64,000 bases of DNA from Lachnospiraceae bacterium (GTDB taxonomy: Bacteria > Bacillota > Clostridia > Lachnospirales > Lachnospiraceae): positions 13,963 to 77,962 of the forward strand of contig CABIZF010000013.1 in assembly GCA_902363135.1 (NCBI GenBank). Direction: 5' to 3'. Positions 15,748 to 23,800 of the stretch are shown piece after piece. The position numbers and the translations under genes were made by a program. A model generated the notes under the pieces. That model was given only the letters and a program-made list of their open reading frames with translations, made no database searches and was not told the origin of the DNA. The stretch's first letter is position 1. Each line of letters starts with the position of its first letter.

Positions 15748-16333
15748 ACCTGGCTTCATAGGCCGGTACTCCGATCGCACCGGTCAACACTTCCTGAAAA
15801 TCTCCGGAAATATCCACTCCCTTTGGAGTAATGATAAAGATATAATTGCTGATCTTCAAAAGCCCTCCGTGCAGTGCATAGCAGGAGCCGGAAGAGAAAT
15901 CAATGATTCGCTGTGCCAGATCCATATCGATCCCTTCCATATTCAGGACAACGGTGCAGTTCTCCTGCAGAGTCTCCGTAATCTCATGTGTGTCCTCCAT
16001 GCTCCGCGGCTTGATCACACAGACCTCCATACCGCTGCCCTTACGTGGACGCATCTGTGAAATCTTTGGAGTCGACGGATTGGACTTAACTACGCGCGGC
16101 TTCTGCCTGGATGACGTGCTTCCGACATCGGCCTTCCGATCACGCTCCGCACGCTGCGGCATTTCTTCCGGCCCGTCTTCCTCATCCTCTTCATACTTGC
16201 TGCTCAAAATCCGCTTTTTCGGACGCTCTTCCTCATAATCGTCATCGTAATCTTCATCCAGATAGCCTTCGCCCTCAAGGTCTTCATCGTCATTCAGCTT
16301 CATTGCATTCAAAAATTTATCTAAAACTCCCAT
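15743..16333 (-). CDS. sepF: Cell division protein SepF
   Basis: A 196-residue SepF that ties FtsZ filaments to the membrane. The N-terminus MGVLDKFLNAMKLN is an amphipathic membrane helix, followed by a long acidic then basic linker (about residues 15-100). The SepF core (CVIKPRSMEDTHEITETL, CTVVLNMEGID, SGSCYALHG) ends the protein. Its TAA lies in the partial repeat C. Downstream of yggS, upstream of ylmH, as in the ylm clusters. Confidence 0.93.
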   Translation of the reverse strand: MGVLDKFLNAMKLNDDEDLEGEGYLDEDYDDDYEEERPKKRILSSKYEEDEEDGPEEMPQRAERDRKADVGSTSSRQKPRVVKSNPSTPKISQMRPRKGSGMEVCVIKPRSMEDTHEITETLQENCTVVLNMEGIDMDLAQRIIDFSSGSCYALHGGLLKISNYIFIITPKGVDISGDFQEVLTGAIGVPAYEARF

Positions 16334-16363
16334 TCCGTTCTCTCCTATCTGACTTTTCTGACT

Positions 16364-17059
16364 TTATATCTGGCCATAAAACCGCTCGCCGAAAATGCCG
16401 GTGCCGACACGCACCATCGTCGCGCCCTCTTCAATCGCTACCTCATAGTCCCCTGTCATTCCCATGCTAAGATGAGACATAACCACATTATCAATGTTTT
16501 TCTCTTTTATGTCAACATATAATTTTTTCAAATTGCGGAAATAGATGCGGTTATCTTCTGCATTCTCGGTATAGGGAGCAATGGTCATCAGCCCGTTTAC
16601 CTGAATATTCGGAAGCAGACGGATCTCCCGGATAAAGTCTTCCGTCTCCTCCGGACGGATCCCGAATTTTGTCTCTTCGCCTGCCATATTGACCTCTACG
16701 AGCACCGGAATCACCCGCCCGTGCTTCGCCGCCTCCTCACTGACTGCCTCTGCCAGACGAACGGACTCGATAGAATGGATCATACACACTTTATCAATGA
16801 TATATTTAATTTTATTGCGTTGCAGATGCCCGATCATGTGCCAGCGGATATCTTCCGGCAGTTGCGGGAATTTCTCCCGGATTTCCTGCGGCTTGTTCTC
16901 ACCAAAATCGCGAATCTGACAGTCATACGCCTCCATCAGCATCTCGACAGGTTTTGTCTTGCTGACCGCGATCAGCTGTACCTCTCTGCGATCCCGACCG
17001 GAACGCGCACACGCCTTTTGTATATTCTGCTCCACAATGGACAGATTTTCTTTTACCAT
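16364..17059 (-). CDS. yggS: YggS-family PLP homeostasis protein
   Basis: A 231-residue PLP-binding TIM-barrel protein that controls vitamin B6 and amino-acid balance. LIAVSKTKPVEML holds the PLP lysine; HMIGHLQRNK and LSMGMTGDYEVAIEEGATMVRVG are the conserved phosphate-binding motifs. Lies between hlyD-like and sepF genes. Confidence 0.94.
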   Translation of the reverse strand: MVKENLSIVEQNIQKACARSGRDRREVQLIAVSKTKPVEMLMEAYDCQIRDFGENKPQEIREKFPQLPEDIRWHMIGHLQRNKIKYIIDKVCMIHSIESVRLAEAVSEEAAKHGRVIPVLVEVNMAGEETKFGIRPEETEDFIREIRLLPNIQVNGLMTIAPYTENAEDNRIYFRNLKKLYVDIKEKNIDNVVMSHLSMGMTGDYEVAIEEGATMVRVGTGIFGERFYGQI

Positions 17060-17077
17060 ATAATATACACTCCTTTG

Positions 17078-18439
17078 CTAATATACGATCTGATCCTCTG
17101 TGACCTCATCCGCTCTCAGAACAATATAGTCATATGCGGCAAGCCCATAGATATTATTGCTCTCTACAATGCAGTACTCCTCATTTTCATCTATGATCGT
17201 GACCTCCCGGAACACCGCATAGCCCTTATTGATATTGTAAACACCATACAGTGTCTCCTCATCATCCTCCTGCAGCTGCATATGCTTCGCCGAATTATCC
17301 AGGAGAATCTCATCCCCGGGTGAAAAAAGCTGCCGGTCAACGAGGTAGGCCTTTGCCTCCGAATCATATTTATAAACATTGGCAGTTACATAGGCGGTCT
17401 CCCCAGACTCGGCGTATGTAACCTTCAGAGTCACTTCGCTGTCGGTTCCCGCATTTTTGATCACGTATTCCTCCGGAATCGCGTAAAAATTGCGCTGCAC
17501 CAGCGCAGATTCCGGAATCTTCAGACCGGTCTTTTTATTCATGATCAGCTCGATCTCTAAATAACGATCCGAAGCGTAGCGCACCAGAGAGTTACTCATG
17601 GAAATCTTTCCGAAATACTCTGACCCGTTTTGAATGATCGAAAACGGGGCTGTGAATGTCACATTGTCCTTCAGGAAACGGAACTGCAGCTTTGTGGCAG
17701 ACACCAGCTCTGTATGCAGCTTCTCATTCAACGGAAAATACAGCGCCCATCCCTCACTCGTCACTTCTTTAAATACCGGATTTCCGGCTGTCACTGTCGC
17801 ATTCTGACGAAGGCTCGTTGCATGATAGCTGCTCTGGTCAAATATCTCAGATGTGAGCTGTGTTTCCGTCATAGACTCATATCCGTCCGTATTATACAAG
17901 ATAAAGCCCGCCTGCGGTGCCGTACACTGGTTCCGCACATAAGACGGCGCCTCGTCCAGTCCCTGCAGCATTTCTGCCAGTGCCGTCTGGACATTGGACT
18001 TGATATCGTAAGTACGCTGAAACGCATTACTGCTGAAATTGATCGTAAAGCTGGAAAGCAGATTCTGAATGTGCTTTGCCTCTTCACTGCTCATGGAAAA
18101 TGTGCTGTAGCTGACCGGAGCTGTCGTCCCCGACTCATCGACAGAGCAGACCACGCTCCCTGCAGATGCCTTCGCCCCCTCACGCATGTAATACCGTACC
18201 GTGCCGGACTGCGTTGCATTGACAACGGTCTCATCCCGAAGGGAAAACGCATGAAAACGATAATTTCCCGTAATCGAACCACGGGTAACCTCATAGGCTG
18301 TGATATGGGACTCTGTCAGATACATGAAAATACAGATGATTAGATAAATAAAAACAATACTGAACAGGAGTGTCCCGATATTAAAAAAAGAATATCTTTT
18401 ATACTTTGTTATCTTCCCATTTTTTTTAGATTTGAACAA
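17078..18439 (-). CDS. HlyD family secretion adaptor-like protein
   Basis: A 453-residue protein with one N-terminal membrane helix (about residues 21-43) and a large extracytoplasmic part. GTVRYYMREGAKASAGSVVCSVDESG resembles the lipoyl-like hairpin of HlyD-type adaptors. It starts with TTG at 18439, supported by GGAGG eight bases ahead; no ATG fits. Orthologues commonly precede yggS-sepF in Clostridia, so a role in envelope biogenesis or division is suspected. No transporter partner is next to it. Confidence 0.8.
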   Translation of the reverse strand: MFKSKKNGKITKYKRYSFFNIGTLLFSIVFIYLIICIFMYLTESHITAYEVTRGSITGNYRFHAFSLRDETVVNATQSGTVRYYMREGAKASAGSVVCSVDESGTTAPVSYSTFSMSSEEAKHIQNLLSSFTINFSSNAFQRTYDIKSNVQTALAEMLQGLDEAPSYVRNQCTAPQAGFILYNTDGYESMTETQLTSEIFDQSSYHATSLRQNATVTAGNPVFKEVTSEGWALYFPLNEKLHTELVSATKLQFRFLKDNVTFTAPFSIIQNGSEYFGKISMSNSLVRYASDRYLEIELIMNKKTGLKIPESALVQRNFYAIPEEYVIKNAGTDSEVTLKVTYAESGETAYVTANVYKYDSEAKAYLVDRQLFSPGDEILLDNSAKHMQLQEDDEETLYGVYNINKGYAVFREVTIIDENEEYCIVESNNIYGLAAYDYIVLRADEVTEDQIVY

Positions 18440-18510
18440 TCAGAAAACCTCCGAAAATCAACATATCTTTTTTATTTTACCATGTATGTTCTACCGAGAC
18501 AACCGTTGAT

Positions 18511-18540
18511 TTGAATAAAATCCATTTTTCGTGATATACT
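18511..18540 (+). promoter_or_regulatory. Promoter of the DUF378 gene
   Basis: TTGAAT (18511-18516), an 18-base spacer, TATACT (18535-18540), 56 bases before the ATG. Confidence 0.6.
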
Positions 18541-18596
18541 GACCATAGATACAATGCTGCAGCATTCATCAGCAATTCAGAAAAGGAGGAATCCGA

Positions 18597-18809
18597 ATGA
18601 AAGGATTGGACTATACGGCACTGACGCTTGTCATCATCGGAGCGATAAACTGGGGGCTCATCGGCCTTTTTCGACTGGATTTGGTCAGTCTGCTTTTTGG
18701 AAATATGACCTGGCTCTCCCGAGTCGTCTACACACTGGTCGGCATCTCCGGCATGTATCTCTTAAGCCTCTACGGAAGAGTCACAGAAATGGGATCCGAG
18801 CAGATGTAA
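18597..18809 (+). CDS. DUF378 small membrane protein
   Basis: A 70-residue protein with two membrane helices and the DUF378 signature IIGAINWGLIGLF near residues 13-25. AAAGGAGG lies seven bases ahead of the ATG. Function unknown. Monocistronic, with its own promoter and a strong terminator. Confidence 0.9.
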   Translation: MKGLDYTALTLVIIGAINWGLIGLFRLDLVSLLFGNMTWLSRVVYTLVGISGMYLLSLYGRVTEMGSEQM

Positions 18810-18824
18810 GAACTCACGGCAAAA

Positions 18825-18854
18825 GAGCTGCTGCAAAAATCATTGCAGCAGCTC
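18825..18854. terminator. Bidirectional intrinsic terminator
   Basis: GAGCTGCTGCAA (18825-18836) pairs with TTGCAGCAGCTC (18843-18854), six-base loop. A run of T follows about 12 bases further on the plus strand. It serves the DUF378 gene and probably the convergent gene at 18872. Confidence 0.75.
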
Positions 18855-18871
18855 CACTTATGTAGTCTTTT

Positions 18872-19291
18872 TTATAATTCCGCAATCATATACTTCTTCA
18901 AATCTTCCGCTATGTCAGCGCCTTCAAGGGAAATGCTGATGACAAACGTCACGCCGAACTTCTCGCTGATCTTATCCAACTTGCGGAGCAGGTCATTGGC
19001 CGTCGCCGCGTCTGTAAGCGAAATCTTCAGAAAACTGTCAAGATACATCTGCTCCAGATCGTGATCCTGAGAAAGAATTCCATAAACGAAGCCGATAAAC
19101 TCTCCACTAGACTCCAGCTCGAATCCGGAAACATCAATGAGACGGATCTTATTGTTCAGCTCGTACATATGCTTCGGACTCTTATCCAGATATACGATGC
19201 TGCCGTGTGCATCCTTCACCTCGGTGTTTACCTTGTCAAGTAAAATTTTTGTTTTTCCTTTTCCTTTTGCGCCTACAATTAACTGTATCAT
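18872..19291 (-). CDS. Small P-loop ATP-binding protein
   Basis: A 139-residue protein with a Walker A loop GAKGKGKTK at residues 6-14 directly after MIQLIV. SIVYLDKSPKHMYEL and RLIDVSGFELES follow; the rest is mixed alpha/beta. Similar Clostridial proteins are loosely labelled as PilT-like, but none of the secretion-ATPase domains is present. The start at 19291 has AAAGGAGG eight bases ahead; a longer reading from 19375 would run across the promoter. Function unknown. Confidence 0.8.
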   Translation of the reverse strand: MIQLIVGAKGKGKTKILLDKVNTEVKDAHGSIVYLDKSPKHMYELNNKIRLIDVSGFELESSGEFIGFVYGILSQDHDLEQMYLDSFLKISLTDAATANDLLRKLDKISEKFGVTFVISISLEGADIAEDLKKYMIAEL

Positions 19292-19333
19292 GGTTATCTC
19301 CTCCTTTGGTAGCGGATAAATATTCGTGATGTA

Positions 19334-19362
19334 ATTATAGACTATTTTCACATAAATTACAA
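19334..19362 (-). promoter_or_regulatory. Promoter of the P-loop protein gene
   Basis: Minus-strand TTGTAA (19357-19362), a 17-base spacer and consensus TATAAT (19334-19339). Confidence 0.65.
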
Positions 19363-19399
19363 CACCTAATTGCAAATTTATCGTCTATTTATACATATT

Positions 19400-20500
19400 T
19401 CACGAATCTGTAGCACCAATTAAAGATAATACCTGATTCATCTCCTGATACAGGGCATCTTTGTCGTTGGCGTGAAGAATAATCGATAAATATGGATTTC
19501 CGTATAAATCCTTGGAAAGCAGCGACAGACATGCACCTGCGTCATCTGTTGTACCGGTCTTTCCGCCGTAGATCACGACATCGTCAGGAGCCTCCGCTTC
19601 ATTCGTAAAATAGTGATTCGTTGACTCCCAGGTCACAGCTCCCTCACTGCCGTCACTTCTCGTATACTCCGCATAATAATTTTTGCGGCTGATAATATCC
19701 TGAAAAATATCATACTTCAGAGCTGTATTGTAAATCAGATAAATATCATAGACAGAGGTATAATGCTCCGGATTTGTCAGGCCATGCGGATTCATAAAAT
19801 GTGAGCTTGTCGCGCCGATGGATGCCGCCTCCTCATTCATCATCTCAACAAAATGATCGACCGATCCCCCCACATGCTCCGCGATCATCATCGCCGCATC
19901 GTTTCCGGAAGCGAGCATCATACCATAAAGCAGCTGCCGCAGGGAATAAACTTCGCCCTCTTTGATGTCGCAGACAGAAGATCCATACTCGATATCCGCC
20001 GCCGTCGAAGTGACCGTGACAAGCTCGTCCAGATTTCCGTATTTCAGTGCAACAAGCGCTGTCATGACCTTCGTAATACTCGCAGGGGAGCGTTTTGTAA
20101 AAATATCTTTCGCATAGACGGTACGCTCATGATTCACATCAAATAATCCTGCAGAATATGCATTCAGCGTCAGATCCGCACTGTTCACATCTCCGGAAGC
20201 CACACACAGATCTGCTGCAAATGCATCTGCGGTATTGCCCGTCAGAAGACTTCCCCCGGAGCTCAGTACAGGATCCGTCCGGTCATATGGAGAAAATAAT
20301 TCATAGTCATGGGAACGGAACACAAAGTAATAGACCAGAAAGCCCATCAGCGCCGTCAGCAAAAAGAGCAAAAGCAGCACAAGAATCAGCTTTCGCTGTC
20401 TTTTTGCCTCCTGCGCTTCTTTTTGCTGAATGCGCGCCCATTCCCGGGCTGTATAGCCAACCGGCTGTTCATTTTTATTTGTACATTTCACGCCACTCAA
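19400..20500 (-). CDS. dacF: D-alanyl-D-alanine carboxypeptidase, membrane-anchored
   Basis: A 366-residue low-molecular-weight penicillin-binding protein that trims the terminal D-Ala of peptidoglycan stem peptides. A basic cytosolic tail and one membrane helix (about residues 38-62) are followed by the catalytic domain: SPASITKVMT (SxxK), ASGNDAAMM (SxN) and GGKTGTTDDAG (KTG). It starts with TTG at 20500 inside the end of mgsA, with GAGGAG just ahead, so translation may be coupled. It closes the cell-shape operon. Confidence 0.9.
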   Translation of the reverse strand: MSGVKCTNKNEQPVGYTAREWARIQQKEAQEAKRQRKLILVLLLLFLLTALMGFLVYYFVFRSHDYELFSPYDRTDPVLSSGGSLLTGNTADAFAADLCVASGDVNSADLTLNAYSAGLFDVNHERTVYAKDIFTKRSPASITKVMTALVALKYGNLDELVTVTSTAADIEYGSSVCDIKEGEVYSLRQLLYGMMLASGNDAAMMIAEHVGGSVDHFVEMMNEEAASIGATSSHFMNPHGLTNPEHYTSVYDIYLIYNTALKYDIFQDIISRKNYYAEYTRSDGSEGAVTWESTNHYFTNEAEAPDDVVIYGGKTGTTDDAGACLSLLSKDLYGNPYLSIILHANDKDALYQEMNQVLSLIGATDS

Positions 20501-20870
20501 GATCTCCTCGCTCCAGTGATTTCAGAAGCATCTCTGCAGATGCGATATTTGTCGCCAGCGGGACATTGTGGATGTCACACAGGCGAATTGCCTTATTGAC
20601 ATCAGGCTCGTTGCTCCTCGCATTTAAAGGATCCCGAAAAAAGATCACAAGGTCGATCTGGTTCTGGTCAATCATCGCTCCAAGCTGTTCCTCACCTCCG
20701 ATATGTCCGGCAAGGAATTTATGGATATTCAGATTCGTGACCTCTTCGATCAGACGTCCTGTCGTTCCGGTTGCATAAAGCGTATGCTTTGCAAGAATGC
20801 TCCGATACGCAATGCAGAGATTCTGCATCAGCTTTTTCTTTGAATCATGTGCGACAAATGCTACATTCAT
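20475..20870 (-). CDS. mgsA: Methylglyoxal synthase
   Basis: A 131-residue enzyme that turns dihydroxyacetone phosphate into methylglyoxal and phosphate. ATGTTGRLI, HIGGEEQLGAMI and FFRDPL are the phosphate-binding and catalytic motifs. Placed between rodA and dacF, an arrangement seen in related Clostridia; why it travels with cell-shape genes is unclear. Confidence 0.95.
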   Translation of the reverse strand: MNVAFVAHDSKKKLMQNLCIAYRSILAKHTLYATGTTGRLIEEVTNLNIHKFLAGHIGGEEQLGAMIDQNQIDLVIFFRDPLNARSNEPDVNKAIRLCDIHNVPLATNIASAEMLLKSLERGDLEWREMYK

Positions 20871-20903
20871 TCGTTTGGCCTCCTTTAATAAATTGTCGAA
20901 ATA

Positions 20904-22004
20904 TCAATATTTGCGGGTCTGAAGTCCTACATTCAGTACCAGTCCGATTCCAATACAGAAGCTGACCAGCGAAGTCAGACCATAGCTTACAAACGGGAGT
21001 GTGATACCCGTATTGGGAATCAGTCCCGTTGTAACTGAAATGTTGATAAAGGTCTGGAAAAAAACCAGTGCGGACATACCGCATCCAATCAGTGTTCCCG
21101 ACAGCACTTTGGCCCTCCTTCCGATCAGAAGACATTCCAGTGCAATCAGAAATTCCAGCAGAACAATGATGCAGCATCCAAGGAACCCAAGCTCCTCTCC
21201 CGCTACGGCAAAGATAAAGTCCGTCTGCGGCTCAGAGATAAAATTACCGTTTTTGACGGAGCCTACATCATCGTTATTCAATCCCTTTCCGTAAAGCTGT
21301 CCGGAACCGATCGCCTTGATTGAGTTCTGCTGCTGTCTTGCCTCATCCGGATACTCGTCCGGACGCAGCCATGCATAAACACGCTTCAACTGATAATTGC
21401 CGCCGCCCTGCTGCTCAGGCTGGATCAGCACGCTCACAAAAATAACCGCAACCGGCACAAGCACTGCCAGCACACCAAAAACAATTCGATAGCTGAGACC
21501 CGATACAAAAATCAATACACAGAATACCCCGGCTACTGTAATCGTTGTAGAAAGATCCGGCTCCTTGTAGATCAGCAACAGCTGTACGCCAATCAGCAAA
21601 AGAGACAGTACAATCATTCGGAACTTGCTGATCTCATCTTCGTGAACCTCAAAAAATTTGGCAAAAAACAGAATCAGAAGAATTTTCGCCACATCGGATG
21701 GCTGAAACTGAAATCCGATATTGATCCAGCGTGTCGCACCGTTTCGCTCGACACCGACCAGAAGAACCAATCCGAGCAACACGGTACTCAGCAAATAAAT
21801 CAGCCAGTGAAAATTCAAAACCCATGTATAGTCGAAAAGGGACACGAGCACCATCGCGGCGACTCCGAGAATCAGTCCATATATCTGTTTTTTCTGAAAA
21901 TCCGCATCCGCACTCCCGATAATCAGGATTCCGAGAATCGCCAACGCGACGACCCACAGGATCAGACGGAAGCGATAATCACTTAATCTGTATTGTTTTA
22001 ACAT
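20904..22004 (-). CDS. rodA: RodA peptidoglycan polymerase (SEDS family)
   Basis: A 366-residue SEDS glycosyltransferase with about ten membrane helices. It polymerises glycan strands together with PBP2. GATRWINIGFQFQPSDVAKI, EPDLSTT, and the C-terminal NTGITLPFVSYG are family hallmarks. Its start overlaps minE by 26 bases. mrdA, its usual partner, is in the same operon. Confidence 0.94.
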   Translation of the reverse strand: MLKQYRLSDYRFRLILWVVALAILGILIIGSADADFQKKQIYGLILGVAAMVLVSLFDYTWVLNFHWLIYLLSTVLLGLVLLVGVERNGATRWINIGFQFQPSDVAKILLILFFAKFFEVHEDEISKFRMIVLSLLLIGVQLLLIYKEPDLSTTITVAGVFCVLIFVSGLSYRIVFGVLAVLVPVAVIFVSVLIQPEQQGGGNYQLKRVYAWLRPDEYPDEARQQQNSIKAIGSGQLYGKGLNNDDVGSVKNGNFISEPQTDFIFAVAGEELGFLGCCIIVLLEFLIALECLLIGRRAKVLSGTLIGCGMSALVFFQTFINISVTTGLIPNTGITLPFVSYGLTSLVSFCIGIGLVLNVGLQTRKY

Positions 22005-22221
22005 CCTGTACTCCTTGCTTTATCTCATAGACAATATCCATCCGCACTTCAAAGCGGTCACTGTCCAGATTCAGGTATCTTGAAAGAATATTTACAATCT
22101 CCTTCCGCATCTGCCGTAACTCTTCCTGACTGCAGTCAAGCCTGTCTGAAGCAATCGTCAGCTCTGCCCGCGCCCGTGCAACTGCACCGGAACGAACCTG
22201 CGCATACCTGCAAATATTCAT
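21979..22221 (-). CDS. minE: Cell division topological specificity factor MinE
   Basis: An 80-residue MinE. SGAVARARAELTIASDRLDC matches the MinD-contacting segment; the C-terminal half forms the beta-rich dimer domain. It stimulates MinD ATPase activity and confines the MinCD inhibitor to the poles. It begins nine bases after minD and overlaps rodA. Confidence 0.9.
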   Translation of the reverse strand: MNICRYAQVRSGAVARARAELTIASDRLDCSQEELRQMRKEIVNILSRYLNLDSDRFEVRMDIVYEIKQGVQDVKTIQIK

Positions 22222-22230
22222 TTCAGCCTC

Positions 22231-23022
22231 CTACTTCTTTTTGAAGAACGCGGACATACGCTGCAAAAGTGACGTCCGATGCTGTAGCTCAAGAAGCGGA
22301 ACCGTCTCGCCCATCAGACGCCGGGCGATATTCAGATACGCCTGACCGGCCAGAGTATCACTTCCGACGACAGGTTCCCCATGGTTCGCGGCAATGACAA
22401 TGCTCTCTTCATCAGGAATCGCTCCGAGCAGATTGACTGCCAGGATCTCCAGCACATCCTCGACCGACATCATCTCGCCGCGTTCCACCATATCCACGCG
22501 AATGCGGTTCAGCACCAGATCGATTTTCCGGATACCATCTGCCTCCAGAAGCCCGATGATGCGGTCTGCATCCCGGATCGCTGATACTTCAGGCGTCGTC
22601 ACGACAATTGCCTGGTCTGCTGCCGCGATGGCATTGCGGAACCCCTGCTCGATCCCGGCCGGACAGTCCAGAATAATATAGTCAAACAGTGGCTTCAGCC
22701 CGTCCACAAGCTTGATCATCTGCTCCGGGCTGACTGCGCTTTTGTCGCGCGTCTGCGCCGACGGGAGCAGATACAGATTCGGATAATGCTTATCCTTGAT
22801 CAGTGCCTGACGGATCCTGCAATTTCCTTCAATGACATCTACCAGATTGTAGATGATCCGGTTTTCCAGCCCCATCACGACATCCAGATTCCGCAGCCCG
22901 ATATCGGTATCGATCAGAACCACTTTTTTATTCATACGGGCAAGCCCCGTTCCGATGTTCGCTGTCGACGTTGTCTTTCCGACTCCGCCTTTTCCGGATG
23001 TAATTACGATAACCTGACTCAT
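22231..23022 (-). CDS. minD: Septum site-determining ATPase MinD
   Basis: A 263-residue deviant Walker A ATPase (SGKGGVGKTT at residues 8-17). DTDIGLRNLDVVMGLE and ILDCPAGIE follow. The C-terminal LLQRMSAFFKKK is the amphipathic membrane-targeting helix. The start at 23022 has GGAGG seven bases ahead; a start at 23052 would be less well supported. Confidence 0.95.
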   Translation of the reverse strand: MSQVIVITSGKGGVGKTTSTANIGTGLARMNKKVVLIDTDIGLRNLDVVMGLENRIIYNLVDVIEGNCRIRQALIKDKHYPNLYLLPSAQTRDKSAVSPEQMIKLVDGLKPLFDYIILDCPAGIEQGFRNAIAAADQAIVVTTPEVSAIRDADRIIGLLEADGIRKIDLVLNRIRVDMVERGEMMSVEDVLEILAVNLLGAIPDEESIVIAANHGEPVVGSDTLAGQAYLNIARRLMGETVPLLELQHRTSLLQRMSAFFKKK

Positions 23023-23095
23023 ATACCATCCCTCCGCTTCGCCTGCCATCATTTTGCCTTATTTGCGTGTTTCTTCGCGCACGGTACTTCTGTTA

Positions 23096-23779
23096 TTATG
23101 TCAGATATTCACACAGATTTTCACTTGTGATCGGTTTGAACTGCAGATGGTCATCTTTGATATACGCCATCTTCGGATCAAGCGGATACTCTCCGGTATC
23201 CTTTTTCTTCACGATGGCACTGCGCGCCCGTTTATCCGCAATGCGCACCTGTATGGGCTTCATCGTAAGCGCCGCCACAAAGCAGCTGCGGTCGCCTCCC
23301 GCGCCTGCATAGATGTCTCCCATACAGCAGCCCAGCACGACGATATTACCTTTTGAGATGATGCGCGCCCCCGGATTCACATCGCCGATCACTACAATGC
23401 TTGTCTCGGTCTCCAGCTCCTGGCCGGAGCGTAAAGTCCCGCGGTAAAAATACCCGTCCTCTTCCTTTTTCTTTTCCAGTGACTTCTCGACCGCCCGCCG
23501 GTAAAACTCTGCTGACTGCTTTTCTTCATCTACAATACAGACCACCTGTATCCGGGAATTTTCTACCACCTCTTCTACCAGCTGATTTTCTTCCTCTTTG
23601 GTAAGGGCCCTGCCTCGAAAGGTGAGCGCCAGCTTTGCATTTTTAAAGAACCCTGCGGATTCCCGGAACTTTTCTCCGACCGCCTTTCGCAGCTCCTCAA
23701 ACGGGAGGTCTGAATTCAGGTTCAGAACCAGCCCGTAAGGATTGCTCTTTAAAATCACCGCACTTTGGCTCATTGCCAC
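23096..23779 (-). CDS. minC: Septum site-determining protein MinC
   Basis: A 227-residue FtsZ assembly inhibitor. The N-terminal domain spans about residues 1-95; the C-terminal beta-helix with GDVNPGARIISKGNIVVLG binds MinD. Between mrdA and minD. Confidence 0.93.
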   Translation of the reverse strand: MAMSQSAVILKSNPYGLVLNLNSDLPFEELRKAVGEKFRESAGFFKNAKLALTFRGRALTKEEENQLVEEVVENSRIQVVCIVDEEKQSAEFYRRAVEKSLEKKKEEDGYFYRGTLRSGQELETETSIVVIGDVNPGARIISKGNIVVLGCCMGDIYAGAGGDRSCFVAALTMKPIQVRIADKRARSAIVKKKDTGEYPLDPKMAYIKDDHLQFKPITSENLCEYLT

Positions 23780-23800
23780 TCCCTCTTTCCATTTTCCGGC